Shown: positions 21,334-30,483, counted from the first letter of the stretch. The stretch: 64,000 nt of DNA from Phycisphaerales bacterium (GCA_029213305.1 JARGPA010000003.1:1-64000), one strand, 5' to 3'. Program-made: numbers and translations. Notes: generated from the letters alone by a model not told the origin.

Positions 21334-21979
21334 TTCGTTCGACAATATTTTCGACGAGCTCGCTAATCCCAGCAAACACTTGCGCTGGATTTGTCGCTTC
21401 CATATATGCAGGCGTCGAAACGATATTCATCGAATCATCGATTACGATTTCATCTGCGTTTGCTCCAACATTGACTGCGCCTGTTGCGTTAATTGCTTCT
21501 GTAGTTTCTGGGTCGTGCCCGATAGTCAGTTTGACGCATTTATCTCCGAACACCTTTGCGCCGATTGCAGGAGCGATACAAATAAACCCAATTGGTTTCC
21601 CTGCTTGATTCGCTTCATTGAGAACACGTTCCACTTCAGGATTCACTGTACAATCTGCGCCTTTGGTTGCGAAATTACAGAGATTCTTTGCCGCACCAAA
21701 ACCACCGGGGAGTAAGAAAGCATCAAACTGATCCCCCTTTACATCTTTCAGATTGAGGATATCACCGCGTGCGATCCTCGCGGATTCGGTGAGAACATTT
21801 CTCTTTTCTCCAGTAGGTTGTTGCGAGAGATGGTCAATCACTTCCAACTCACAATCTGGAGCCATGCATTGGTATTCAACACTGCGCTGAGCGAGTGCTA
21901 TCAAAGTTGCAGAAGCTTCTTGAATCTCTGATCCATCGAACACTCCACATCCACTGAGAATAACTCCAACTTTATTCAT
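21323..21979 (-). CDS. elbB: ElbB-type glyoxalase of the DJ-1/PfpI family
   Basis: DJ-1/PfpI-fold protein; ElbB of E. coli is a glyoxalase linked to isoprenoid metabolism. Visible blocks are the N-terminal GVILSGCGVFDGSEI, LPGGFGAAKNL, and the nucleophile elbow IGFICIAPAIG with its conserved Cys. The frame opens at TTG 21994, which is in fact inside the ribosome site; ATG at 21979 with TTGAGGAGAT 7 nt upstream is the start, giving 218 aa. Lies 26 bp after an FMN reductase on the same strand, so probably one transcript; both may handle reactive carbonyl or quinone compounds (inference). Confidence 0.92.
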   Translation of the reverse strand: MNKVGVILSGCGVFDGSEIQEASATLIALAQRSVEYQCMAPDCELEVIDHLSQQPTGEKRNVLTESARIARGDILNLKDVKGDQFDAFLLPGGFGAAKNLCNFATKGADCTVNPEVERVLNEANQAGKPIGFICIAPAIGAKVFGDKCVKLTIGHDPETTEAINATGAVNVGANADEIVIDDSMNIVSTPAYMEATNPAQVFAGISELVENIVERING

Positions 21980-22005
21980 TACCGATCTCCTCAAACTGGG
22001 TATAT

Positions 22006-22596
22006 CTAATTCGCATTCTTGAGAGCGTTAGTCATCTCTGCAACTGCGAGTCCGACACCCTTTGCCATTGTTGCGGATCGTTCATCCTGAAGATTCCCAT
22101 CATCATCAAAAGCTTGATGAGCAACTCCTAGTGCAAACTCTGAAGGGACAACAACCATCTGGAGTTGAGTCAAGATTTGACGTACATGACGCATTCCTCT
22201 GAGGCCACCGATTGCGCCGGGTGACGCTGCAAGTAAGCCACCGACTTTTCCTTTGAAACACGCGAGTGGAGCTTCTCCCTCGTACGGACGAGATGCCCAA
22301 TCGATCGCATTCTTCAGAGCACCTGATAGTGACCCGTTGTATTCTGGAGAAGCAATCAAAATTGCATCAGCAGCGATCATACGATCCTTCAGATTCTTCG
22401 CGTTCACAGGGAATCCGGCAGCTTCAAGATCCTCGGAAAACATAGGGAGATCAAGATCAGACAATGAGATTTCATCAATCTCAAAACCATGATCGTTGGC
22501 CATCTGCTTTGCAACATACTTTGCAAGAGCAAGATTGAATGAACCTGAACGGAGAGAGCCTGAGATTACGGCGACGCGATATGGTTGAGTAGTCAT
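22006..22596 (-). CDS. NADPH-dependent FMN reductase family protein
   Basis: Flavodoxin-like FMN-binding reductase of 196 aa. The phosphate-binding loop GSLRSGSFN is near the N-terminus, followed by SPEYNGSLSGALKNAIDW, the second family hallmark (flavin ring/dimer contact). Similar enzymes reduce quinones, azo dyes or chromate. ATG at 22596 chosen over the TTG at 22611 because GAAGAGGA lies just upstream. Followed closely by elbB. Confidence 0.92.
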   Translation of the reverse strand: MTTQPYRVAVISGSLRSGSFNLALAKYVAKQMANDHGFEIDEISLSDLDLPMFSEDLEAAGFPVNAKNLKDRMIAADAILIASPEYNGSLSGALKNAIDWASRPYEGEAPLACFKGKVGGLLAASPGAIGGLRGMRHVRQILTQLQMVVVPSEFALGVAHQAFDDDGNLQDERSATMAKGVGLAVAEMTNALKNAN

Positions 22597-22670
22597 TTTA
22601 ATCCTCTTCAAAAGTACCTACATGAAGTGAACTCTACGCCAAATTATTCTTGAGCATGAATATCAAAACG

Positions 22671-22693
22671 AAAAAAACCAGCCCGTAGGCTGG
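22671..22693 (-). terminator. Terminator after the small secreted protein gene
   Basis: Minus-strand stem CCAGCC/GGCTGG with a short loop followed by seven T. It closes the 22721-23191 gene and insulates the reductase gene downstream. Confidence 0.8.
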
Positions 22694-22720
22694 ACATGAA
22701 AGCATTAAACTCATTTCTAC

Positions 22721-23191
22721 TCAATCGCAGTAACCCCATCCAATAGAGCGTCTTGCGACTCGGATCGGTCGATGTTGACGGCGTGATTGACCGCGATAGG
22801 AATACTTCCGATGTTTACGCAGAGAAATGCACAAATCGCCGTAAGACCAGTTAAAGTTCGCTCGATACAAATCGGTTGACCATCTTACTGATGGTTTGCA
22901 GTAACCATAATCAACTTCAACTTGATTCCCGTCAATCCATGCACGATATCCGGCTTTTCGAAAAGCTGTTGCAATCTGACGAAGCATCGGACGATCAGCT
23001 CGGATTCTAGATGTGTATCCGTCGATTGTAATCTTCCCGGCATAATCAGGCTCATACGAGTGATTGCACGATGAAGTGTGACGATGGCGTTGAAGCCCAT
23101 CCCCAGCCGCGGCGGTTGTAGAAACGGCTCCAATTGCTATCAGCGAACTAAACAGAGCGACTTTGATGAATTGGAATGATTGACGTGTCAT
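22721..23191 (-). CDS. Small secreted basic cysteine-containing protein, unknown
   Basis: Not recognised. 156 aa with a signal peptide (MTRQSFQFIKVALFSSLIAI, cut near TAA/AG). The mature part has a His/Ser stretch (HRHTSSCNHSY), four cysteines, many Tyr/Trp and a strongly basic Arg-rich tail ending GWGYCD. ATG at 23191 chosen because AAGGAGAT lies 5-6 nt upstream; the frame extends to 23215 without a ribosome site. Own terminator, so probably monocistronic. Composition suggests a wall- or surface-associated disulfide protein; this is inference. Confidence 0.75.
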   Translation of the reverse strand: MTRQSFQFIKVALFSSLIAIGAVSTTAAAGDGLQRHRHTSSCNHSYEPDYAGKITIDGYTSRIRADRPMLRQIATAFRKAGYRAWIDGNQVEVDYGYCKPSVRWSTDLYRANFNWSYGDLCISLRKHRKYSYRGQSRRQHRPIRVARRSIGWGYCD

Positions 23192-23404
23192 GATGATCTC
23201 CTTTTCTATTTTCAAGCTGAATAAACAAGTTCAGCACACGAAATAGACCCCATAAGTTTGTGATCGCTGACTTTTTGATGAAGAATATGTTTAGCAAATA
23301 CCCCTTATTGAGCAAAAAACCGCACTCGATAATCAATTTTGATTAAAAACCCGGTTTTATGTCAGTAATCTCATTCCAAATCAGTTGAACTAGTAAGGAG
23401 TCTG

Positions 23405-23524
23405 ATGCGAATAGTGTCGGACGATCGGAGGATATATGAGCCAGTCATCAATGAATCAGAATATGTTTGGGCAAACCAATGGGCAAATCTCATCAACTAT
23501 CGTGACTGCATCGATAGTCAATGA
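23405..23524 (+). CDS. Possible 39-codon small ORF overlapping the next gene's start
   Basis: Starts at ATG 23405 behind AAGGAG with 5-nt spacing, a better ribosome site than most genes here, and reads MRIVSDDRRIYEPVI onward to TGA at 23522-23524. It runs out of frame through the start of the TPR gene at 23436. Could be a regulatory leader peptide or chance. No homology is claimed. Confidence 0.25.
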   Translation: MRIVSDDRRIYEPVINESEYVWANQWANLINYRDCIDSQ

Positions 23525-24140
23525 GTTGTCTCCGATCGAAGCAGCAATCATGGACTGTTGCAACACACTTCATGAAGCACACGATCGAAGAGATCAACTC
23601 ACTATCCGTGAGATCAATACACAACTCGAAAAACTCCTTGATCGATACGATGAGTCTGATGGTGAAGATCACCCGAATCCTGCATGGGCACGAGCAAACC
23701 AACGCGCCCTGGCACTCAGTGCAATGGGAAAGATTGACCAAGCAATCAGGCTCGAACTTACTGCGCTTAAATACGCAGATACACCTCGGCGCAAAGAAAT
23801 TTCATTTGGAAATCTTGCAGATCGTTGTTTACGGCTGGGTGAAGCAGATCGAGCAGTCGAGTTCTTCCTCGATGCGATCAATGCAAACCCAGAATCAGTA
23901 CCTGTACTGATCACTGGTGCACATTCGTTATTCGAAGCAGGGTATATCGAACAGGCTGACGCGATCTTTGAGACATTCCTCAACAACCCATCGTTGCTCA
24001 CTCCGACATCTGAGCTTGGCGCGTATCTCGATTGCGATATTCGCACTCGTAATCTTTGCGAGCATCTTCCATCTCTTGCTATTTTATATACCCGTTGGAT
24101 CTCTATGAATGCATTTTCATCGAAGGGAGATCAACAATGA
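23436..24140 (+). CDS. TPR-like repeat protein
   Basis: 234 aa, cytoplasmic by sequence (no signal peptide or membrane segment). From about residue 75 it shows tetratricopeptide-type helical pairs: WARANQRALALSAMGKIDQA, ISFGNLADRCLRLGEADRA, ITGAHSLFEAGYIEQADAIF. The first 30 residues are Ser/Gln/Asn-rich and probably disordered. GGAGGATAT before the ATG supports the start. The stop overlaps the start of the sigma-like gene (ATGA), so the two are made together; it may be the partner or regulator of that protein (inference). Confidence 0.7.
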   Translation: MSQSSMNQNMFGQTNGQISSTIVTASIVNELSPIEAAIMDCCNTLHEAHDRRDQLTIREINTQLEKLLDRYDESDGEDHPNPAWARANQRALALSAMGKIDQAIRLELTALKYADTPRRKEISFGNLADRCLRLGEADRAVEFFLDAINANPESVPVLITGAHSLFEAGYIEQADAIFETFLNNPSLLTPTSELGAYLDCDIRTRNLCEHLPSLAILYTRWISMNAFSSKGDQQ

Positions 24141-24955
24141 ACCCTTCAGATCATGATCAGTTCTGGCAACTCTACGAATCAAAAGCTCGTAAACCGCTTG
24201 AGCGTGCATGCTTGTTTGCATCACGCACGAAGACAGATTCGACAATGGATATCGCGGATATGGTTGCTTGGATCGACTCACGCGTGTGGAACATGCTAGA
24301 GCAATCAGCATGGCCAACATTCCATGATGATCCAACTCCAGAGCAAGCAATTGACCGCATTGTGAAGCATGCATCGACATTAGCTCGTTGGGCATACTTA
24401 GGATTGTGCAGATCGCACTTCCGTCGGCTTGAAAATAGAGCAAACTACACCGGAGGCATGTCACGGACACAGAGATTGTCAATGGCTTCGTCCGTTGATA
24501 CCAAAATTGAGCATCGCGAAGAGCTCGACTCTGCGATTGAATCGTTGCGTAAATCATTAAACGCAAACGAAAAACAACGACTCGCTGCTTCATGGATCGA
24601 CAAAGAAGACAGATCAAGAATCGCGCTCGTGCTCGGAGCAACTCGCAAGGAAGATGACAGGATGATTACCAAAGTATCAGGTGATGGATACAACGAGAAT
24701 ACTGCTCAACAAATGAGATCAAGAGCACGCAAACGCGCTCAAGAGATCCTTAATGGAACGAAGAAGTTGCCCTTAATACTTATTGCAGGGTTCTTTATGC
24801 TCTCGATCGGATTGAGCACTTCGGATGTTCAAGCAGGAGAACAAACCGGTGGCCGCGGCGGAATGACGACAAATTCGTCATCCCAAGTGATCCCGCCCAA
24901 TCTGCATTTAAGAGAAATTGTGCCAGGCGAACAAACCGGTGGCCGAAAAACCTAA
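24137..24955 (+). CDS. Sigma-factor-like protein with C-terminal membrane anchor
   Basis: 272 aa. Residues 1-100 resemble a divergent ECF sigma region 2 (DMVAWIDSRVWNML, ARWAYLGLCRSHFRRLEN); residues about 130-196 resemble region 4 with a helix-turn-helix-like end (RIALVLGATRKED...NTAQQMRSRARKRAQEIL). A hydrophobic segment follows at about 201-222, then VQA, a possible signal-peptidase-type cut site, and a 39-aa tail with two copies of GEQTGGR at 234-240 and 264-270. The ATG at 24137 has GGGAGATC upstream and overlaps the stop of the TPR gene; the frame upstream to 24056 is inside that gene. A soluble sigma-like domain fused to an anchor and a repeat tail is unusual. DNA binding is inferred from pattern, not shown. 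Confidence 0.6.
   Translation: MNPSDHDQFWQLYESKARKPLERACLFASRTKTDSTMDIADMVAWIDSRVWNMLEQSAWPTFHDDPTPEQAIDRIVKHASTLARWAYLGLCRSHFRRLENRANYTGGMSRTQRLSMASSVDTKIEHREELDSAIESLRKSLNANEKQRLAASWIDKEDRSRIALVLGATRKEDDRMITKVSGDGYNENTAQQMRSRARKRAQEILNGTKKLPLILIAGFFMLSIGLSTSDVQAGEQTGGRGGMTTNSSSQVIPPNLHLREIVPGEQTGGRKT
24836..24945 (+). repeat. Two 20-bp direct repeats encoding GEQTGGR
   Basis: Copies at 24836-24855 and 24926-24945 differ at one base (GGAGAAC versus GGCGAAC) and are exactly 90 nt (30 codons) apart, in frame, at the end of the sigma-like gene. The near identity at DNA level suggests a recent tandem duplication. Confidence 0.85.
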
Positions 24956-25036
24956 TCAGGTTAATTTGAAATACCAATATTTAAATTCTTCCTTCTGATC
25001 GGGAATATTTCTCGGCTGTGTGTTGTGTGTATACAC

Positions 25037-25696
25037 ATGAACAAAGCTGCACTATATGCCACACTCGCTGTACTCCCTGTCCTCGCGTATGCACCTCTGA
25101 GCAACGCTGCGACGGATTTCCAACCAAGTATGAAAAAAGTGATCAAGCTTGAAGAACCACTTCAACTTGGTGACAAAATTTCAAACTTTGAAATCGAGAA
25201 CGCAATGGGAGGCAAGATCCAACTTGACACTCTCCTCGCAGATGGTCCCGTTGTTTTAACATTCTATCGCGGATCTTGGTGCCCGTACTGTCGAAACGAG
25301 CTAAGCGCTGTTCAAACAAGATTGAGCAAGATTACCAAAGCTGGAGGAACAGTCCTCGCAATCTCTCCAGAAGTTCCAGAGAAAACTGCGGATCTCGCTG
25401 AACAAAAAGAACTCGGATTCTTGTTTGGAGCAGATCACGACAACGCGCTTGCAAAGCAACTCGCACTCTCTTTCAAACTCGATGCAAAGACGATCAAAAA
25501 GTATAGAGAGTACGGCATTGATCTACCAGAATCGAACGACTCTAAGAAATGGGAGTTACCAATTCCTGCAACTTATGTGATCGATACTGATCATACCATC
25601 CGTTTCGCGTTCGTCGAAGAAGACTACTCGAAGCGCGCTAAGTACGACGATGTTGTCGATGTACTCAAGGAAATCCAATCTGAATCAGAAGATTGA
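25037..25696 (+). CDS. Peroxiredoxin-like AhpC/TSA family protein, exported
   Basis: Thiol-dependent peroxidase of the AhpC/TSA fold, 219 aa, with a signal peptide (MNKAALYATLAVLPVLAYAP, cut near SNA/AT), so it acts in the periplasm. The active-site region VLTFYRGSWCPYCRNEL has a CPYC motif; the first Cys is the peroxidatic residue and the second could resolve it. PATYVIDTDHTIRFAF is the usual late strand. The frame opens at GTG 25025 but ATG 25037 starts the signal peptide; no clear Shine-Dalgarno is present. A terminator follows. Confidence 0.88.
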   Translation: MNKAALYATLAVLPVLAYAPLSNAATDFQPSMKKVIKLEEPLQLGDKISNFEIENAMGGKIQLDTLLADGPVVLTFYRGSWCPYCRNELSAVQTRLSKITKAGGTVLAISPEVPEKTADLAEQKELGFLFGADHDNALAKQLALSFKLDAKTIKKYREYGIDLPESNDSKKWELPIPATYVIDTDHTIRFAFVEEDYSKRAKYDDVVDVLKEIQSESED

Positions 25697-25729
25697 TTGA
25701 TCCCAAGCAACTTAACTTGCCCCCTCTTC

Positions 25730-25769
25730 GGTGGGTGCAGTGCCGTGTGGTCTGCATCCGCCTATTTTT
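25730..25769 (+). terminator. Terminator after the peroxiredoxin gene
   Basis: Ten-base arms GGTGGGTGCA and TGCATCCGCC pair with two G:U wobbles around a 13-nt loop, followed by TATTTTTA. Lies between convergent genes. Confidence 0.6.
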
Positions 25770-25777
25770 ATACCTAA

Positions 25778-28700
25778 TTAAGCGTGCAATATCCGATCAA
25801 GCTGTTCTCTCAAACGTTTCTCTGAGACTTGGATAGAAGTTCGTAGTTCTTGTGCAAAGACTGCGACACGGAACTCTTCGACCATCCATCTTAGTGTCCA
25901 AAAATCTTGTGCGACTTCTGCGGTGTGCGCACCTTGAGCGATTAGCTCATTGAGACACTTCGTCCAAGCATATACTCGATCTGCATTCTTTGCGTCACGC
26001 TGGGGCCCGATTGATCTGAGTTTGTTAAGACGCGATTCCATTGCACGCAAATATCGAGCATAGCACCAGAGCCATCTCGTCGGAGTTGTAACGAGAGCAT
26101 TCACATCGAGTAACATCTCAAGTTGCCCTTGCATATCTTTTATCGCATGGTTCCAATCGGAAGGATGTCGCTGATCGAGATGCCCTTTCACTTGCATCAG
26201 GCTCTCGAATATCTGTGTTAGGTTTGAAATCACGCGATTAGAGATTTCTACACCTTTATCCCATGCTCCGATCAAACCGAGCTCGAACTCTTCCTTCGAT
26301 CTTGGTATCACCTGTCCATCAGCGCAGCACACAAGTCCAACTCGTGTCCAAACGATCGTTTCCAACTCTGCAGACATTCCACACGTTGCAGCGAGTACTC
26401 CGAGCTTTGTATACCCTGGTAAATTTTTTAGCCGCAATCTCAACTCTCGTCGGATTGCTAATCCATAAAGCAACCCTAATCCAGAATGTGTGTGCAGATC
26501 AGATTCCCATCGTGTTGCAAGCACCTTGAGAGAAACAGTTTTTCCCTCGACAACCAATGATGGAAAACCTACTACTTTGGGCGCTCCGTGACGCGCGAAC
26601 TCGATCGTTTCTGGTAGTTCACCAAAGTCCCATCCAATTAATCCAGTTTTTTCAATATCTGCCCCTGCTTGTTCCACTACAAGTTGCGCCTCTTGAGCAA
26701 ACTCCGCTTGGAGTGATCCCAGATCTCTAGATGCGCCAATAACTGCTCCGTGCTCATTGATCACTTCGATTCGTGGACTGAGATATGAATCGAGCTGATC
26801 TTTGCGAAAATCTGTAACTTGGATTGCAATCCCAGTGCGAGAAGAAAGAGCGTTTGCGAGTTGAGACTCGATTGACCCCTTTGATTGAGTCACTTGTTGA
26901 CTTAGTTCAACTGCGACTTGGTTCGCATCGAACTGCCGGCGTAAGTTTTTCGGTAACGCTCTGACTAAAGCTTCGATTCGTTTTGGAATGAATCCTGGAA
27001 CGGACCATTCTACTTGCTGTCTTGTGAGTTGATGGAGCGCCGCGATCGATACACGAATTGTAACTCCATCATTATCTTCACCAGGTTCGAAGGCATACTT
27101 GAGCTTTGACTTCGTACCTGAAACAAGGATCTCATCTGGGAAAGTTACTGGAGTCACTTCGGATGGAGCATACTCAAGAATATCATCTTGAGTCATTTTC
27201 AACAGAGCGGGATTGACCGACTCTATTTTCTTTGCCCATCGCTCAAAAGCCTTTGCAGAGTAGACATCCTTCGGGATTTTTGAATCATAAAACGCGAAAA
27301 GAGTATGATGATCTGCAATCAGATCGTCTCGTCGTGCTTTTGATTGGAGTGTGCCAACTTGTGCGATCACTTTTCGATTATGCTTGATTGCTTTTGAAGA
27401 TGTTCGCATCTGATCATCAACAAGAGCATGATGGATAAAGATTTCACGCGCAAGATCCGAATCAATTTTTCCATACTGAATAGTTCTGCGAGGGACTACA
27501 TCCAATCCATAGAGCGTTACTTTTTCCTCTGCAATTACTCGACCGCTTTGTTCGTCCCAGTGCGGATCGGAGTATGTCTTCTTAATCAAATGCACTGCGA
27601 TCTCTTCAACCCATTGTGGATCGATCGATGCGACTGTACGTGCATACACCTTGCTTGTTCGGACGATCTCGGCGCACATGACCCACTTTGGTTTTGCGCT
27701 AAACAACGCAGATCCTGGAGAGAGTGAAAACGCAGAGTTTCGTGCTCCTTTGAACTCGTGCATTTCGCCTTTGGTTCCGATATTTGAAAGCAATCCACTT
27801 AACAACGCTTGGTGGACAGCGTCCGGATCATCATGTCCCTTCTTTGGATCATAACCAAGCTCGACACAGAGCCCTCTGAGTTGTCGATAAACTTCTCTCC
27901 ATTCATCGAATCGTCGAGCAGAGATAAACATTTTTTCACATGCTCTCGACAACTTGCGCCTTGTGAGATTCACTTGTTGCTCGTGGTACCAATCCCAGAG
28001 TTTGAGATAGCCTAGAAAATCTGAACCCTCAACTTGAAACTGTATATGAGCTTCGTCTGCAGCATCGCGGTTCTCATGAGGACGAACTCGTGGATCTTGA
28101 GATGATAAAGCAGATGCAATAATGAGGACATCATGCAGACATCCTTCATCGTTCGCTGCGATGACCATTCTCGCGATTCGAGGATCGACAGGCAAACGAG
28201 CCATTGTTTTACCGAGCTTTGTGAGTTGTTCCTTCTCATCGAGAGCGCCGAGTTCATGGAGTGTGTCTCGACCATCTCTCCATTGACGATTTTCAGGTCG
28301 ATCGAGGAATGGGAATTGCTCTGGATCTCCAAGTTTTAAATCTGCCATTTGCAGAATGACTGATGCGAGATTAGATCTGAGCAACTCAGGTTGTGTGAAC
28401 TCATCTCGTCCAACATAATCCGTCTCTTCGTAAAGACGTACACAAACACCCGATGCAGTTCTTCCGCATCGTCCTGCTCTCTGATTCGCACTTGCCTGCG
28501 AGATGGGTTCAACCATTAAACCATGGATTTTCGTCCGCGGATTGTATCGTTTGAGTCGAGCCATCCCCGGGTCAACTACCGACTTGATGTTTGGAACTGT
28601 CAGGGATGTCTCCGCAACATTCGTTGAGATAATTATCCGAGGCCGGCCAGAGGGCTTGAATACCCGTTGTTGCTCCGCAGCACTCAACCGAGCATACAAC

Positions 28701-29662
28701 GGAATGATTTCCGTACCTTCAGGTAGATGATCTCGTTTGCGTAACTCATGTGCCGTTTGACGAATCTCGCGTTCACCAGGCATGAACACAAGCACATCAT
28801 CATGCCTTTCGTTTACAAGCTGAGCAGCCGCATATGACGCCGCTTCATCGATTCTCATCCCAGTGTTGACATGCTCAGTTTCATATCGCATCTCTACTGG
28901 ATATGTGCGCCCTGAGACTTCGATAATGGGTGCTGGTGCATCTAGAGTTCCAAAGTGATCCGCGAATCGTTGAGCATCGATCGTTGCAGAAGTAATGATC
29001 AACTTGAGATCTCTTCGACTGTGGAGAACACGATGCATATAGCCGAGAAGAAAGTCGATATTGAGTGATCGCTCGTGAGCTTCATCAATAATAATTGCGT
29101 CGTATTGACGCAACTTGGGATCTCTTCTCGTCTCTGCGAGAAGTATCCCGTCTGTCATTAGTTTAACGAGTGTTGTATCGCTTGTTGAATCAGAAAATCG
29201 AATCTTTGTGCCGACGATATCTCGTCCCTTAACCCCAAGTTCGTCAGCGATTCTAGCTGCAACTGATCTTGCTGCGATTCGCCGAGGCTGCGTGTGCCCC
29301 ACCATTGCACCGATCCCGAGCCCGAGTTCTAAGCACATCTTGGGGATTTGTGTAGTTTTACCAGATCCAGTTTCGCCGCAGATGATAATGACTTGATTGT
29401 TACGGATCGTCTCGATAATTTCATCTCGTCGAGCACTGACAGGAAGCTCTTCGGGATAAGAAATCTTTGGCAATGATTGTTTTCGAAGCTCGTAACTTTG
29501 GATTGTTTGTTCTAGATCTTTCTTGATCGATGCTTCAATTTTAGATTGATGTCCGGGATCCTTTGTCCGATTCAACCCTTTTAGTCTACTCATAAACAAG
29601 CCCTTCTTTGAAGGAGGGCATGCTTTAAGCAGTTTATCAAAATGTGATTGTGAAGCATTCAC
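25778..29662 (-). CDS. hrpA: ATP-dependent RNA helicase HrpA
   Basis: DEAH-box RNA helicase of 1294 aa, the normal length of bacterial HrpA, involved in mRNA processing and ribosome rescue in E. coli. Walker A GETGSGKTT at 96-104, motif Ia TQPRR, DEAH at 193-196, SAT at 225-227 and motif VI (NQRAGRCGR) are all intact. After the helicase core come the HA2 and OB-fold regions and the long HrpA-specific C-terminal domain. The ATG directly follows AAAAGGTGA, which overlaps the region just after the upstream btpA-family stop, so the two genes are probably co-transcribed. The terminator at 25730 serves the opposite strand; no own terminator was seen. Confidence 0.96.
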   Translation of the reverse strand: MNASQSHFDKLLKACPPSKKGLFMSRLKGLNRTKDPGHQSKIEASIKKDLEQTIQSYELRKQSLPKISYPEELPVSARRDEIIETIRNNQVIIICGETGSGKTTQIPKMCLELGLGIGAMVGHTQPRRIAARSVAARIADELGVKGRDIVGTKIRFSDSTSDTTLVKLMTDGILLAETRRDPKLRQYDAIIIDEAHERSLNIDFLLGYMHRVLHSRRDLKLIITSATIDAQRFADHFGTLDAPAPIIEVSGRTYPVEMRYETEHVNTGMRIDEAASYAAAQLVNERHDDVLVFMPGEREIRQTAHELRKRDHLPEGTEIIPLYARLSAAEQQRVFKPSGRPRIIISTNVAETSLTVPNIKSVVDPGMARLKRYNPRTKIHGLMVEPISQASANQRAGRCGRTASGVCVRLYEETDYVGRDEFTQPELLRSNLASVILQMADLKLGDPEQFPFLDRPENRQWRDGRDTLHELGALDEKEQLTKLGKTMARLPVDPRIARMVIAANDEGCLHDVLIIASALSSQDPRVRPHENRDAADEAHIQFQVEGSDFLGYLKLWDWYHEQQVNLTRRKLSRACEKMFISARRFDEWREVYRQLRGLCVELGYDPKKGHDDPDAVHQALLSGLLSNIGTKGEMHEFKGARNSAFSLSPGSALFSAKPKWVMCAEIVRTSKVYARTVASIDPQWVEEIAVHLIKKTYSDPHWDEQSGRVIAEEKVTLYGLDVVPRRTIQYGKIDSDLAREIFIHHALVDDQMRTSSKAIKHNRKVIAQVGTLQSKARRDDLIADHHTLFAFYDSKIPKDVYSAKAFERWAKKIESVNPALLKMTQDDILEYAPSEVTPVTFPDEILVSGTKSKLKYAFEPGEDNDGVTIRVSIAALHQLTRQQVEWSVPGFIPKRIEALVRALPKNLRRQFDANQVAVELSQQVTQSKGSIESQLANALSSRTGIAIQVTDFRKDQLDSYLSPRIEVINEHGAVIGASRDLGSLQAEFAQEAQLVVEQAGADIEKTGLIGWDFGELPETIEFARHGAPKVVGFPSLVVEGKTVSLKVLATRWESDLHTHSGLGLLYGLAIRRELRLRLKNLPGYTKLGVLAATCGMSAELETIVWTRVGLVCCADGQVIPRSKEEFELGLIGAWDKGVEISNRVISNLTQIFESLMQVKGHLDQRHPSDWNHAIKDMQGQLEMLLDVNALVTTPTRWLWCYARYLRAMESRLNKLRSIGPQRDAKNADRVYAWTKCLNELIAQGAHTAEVAQDFWTLRWMVEEFRVAVFAQELRTSIQVSEKRLREQLDRILHA

Positions 29663-29670
29663 CTTTTACA

Positions 29671-30483
29671 TCATCCGCGCATCGACTCGATTATTTTGCT
29701 TGCTCGCAATGGATCAACAGCATTCTTCCAAAACCCATCTTGCTTCATCCAAGAACCAACAATGAGTGCATCTGCATATTCACTCAAAGTAATCGCGTTC
29801 TCAGGTGTCACACCCGAACCCACTAACACAGGGAGTATCGTTGCAGCTCGTACAGCTTTTACATCTTCAAGATCTGTAGGCTTACCAGTTGACAGGCCTG
29901 TCACTACGAACCCATCTGCGCCAAAGAACTCCCCAGCATGTGCGAACTCTGCAATATCAATATCTGCAGTGATCGCATGCGACGCGTGCTTCTTCTTGAT
30001 GTCACAGAAAACTTTTACATGCTCAGCACCGATGGATTTACGATACCTGAGCAATCCACCTGCTTCTGCTTTTGTCAATAGGCCTTCATCAGCAACATGC
30101 GAGAACACGAAGTTTTCACATCGGATGAATGATCCACCAACTGCGTCTGCGACTGCGATCGCATGTTTGTTTCCCCCAGATAGGATTTGAACTCCTACAG
30201 GAATATTGACCGCGTTGATGACTGCATGAGCAACTCGGGTCATCCCTGAAACGATTTCAGGCCCAAGTTCTTCGCCGTGGACATAAGGAGCGTCATGCAT
30301 ATTCTCAACTATAATTGCATCAAACCCCGCATCCTCGAGCTGCTTTGCTTCGAGTGTTGTTTGTTCGACTAGTTTCTGTACCGATTGAGTATGAAACGGA
30401 GTACCTGGGAGCGCTCCTACATGAACCATACCAATGATTCCGGTTGTTGTCTTATTGAGTATATTGGAGAGGTTTGGGTGCAT
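29671..30483 (-). CDS. BtpA/SgcQ family TIM-barrel protein
   Basis: 270-aa protein of the BtpA family. Typical blocks are GMVHVGALPGTP at the start, AIIVENMHDAPY, ADGFVVTGLSTGKPTD, and PVLVGSGVTPENA, a phosphate-binding-like loop of a TIM barrel. In cyanobacteria BtpA affects photosystem I, but most members are in non-photosynthetic bacteria and their reaction is unknown; some are linked to sugar or nucleoside catabolism. hrpA starts 8 nt after its stop. Confidence 0.9.
   Translation of the reverse strand: MHPNLSNILNKTTTGIIGMVHVGALPGTPFHTQSVQKLVEQTTLEAKQLEDAGFDAIIVENMHDAPYVHGEELGPEIVSGMTRVAHAVINAVNIPVGVQILSGGNKHAIAVADAVGGSFIRCENFVFSHVADEGLLTKAEAGGLLRYRKSIGAEHVKVFCDIKKKHASHAITADIDIAEFAHAGEFFGADGFVVTGLSTGKPTDLEDVKAVRAATILPVLVGSGVTPENAITLSEYADALIVGSWMKQDGFWKNAVDPLRASKIIESMRG

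Noticed and set aside
24117-24641. 174-codon minus-strand frame opposite the sigma-like gene
   Set aside because: Fully within the better-supported plus-strand gene, no ribosome site, no recognisable motif.
24836-24945. The two 20-bp repeats as a start of a CRISPR array
   Set aside because: Only two copies, in frame within a coding region, and 90-nt spacing that keeps the codon phase.
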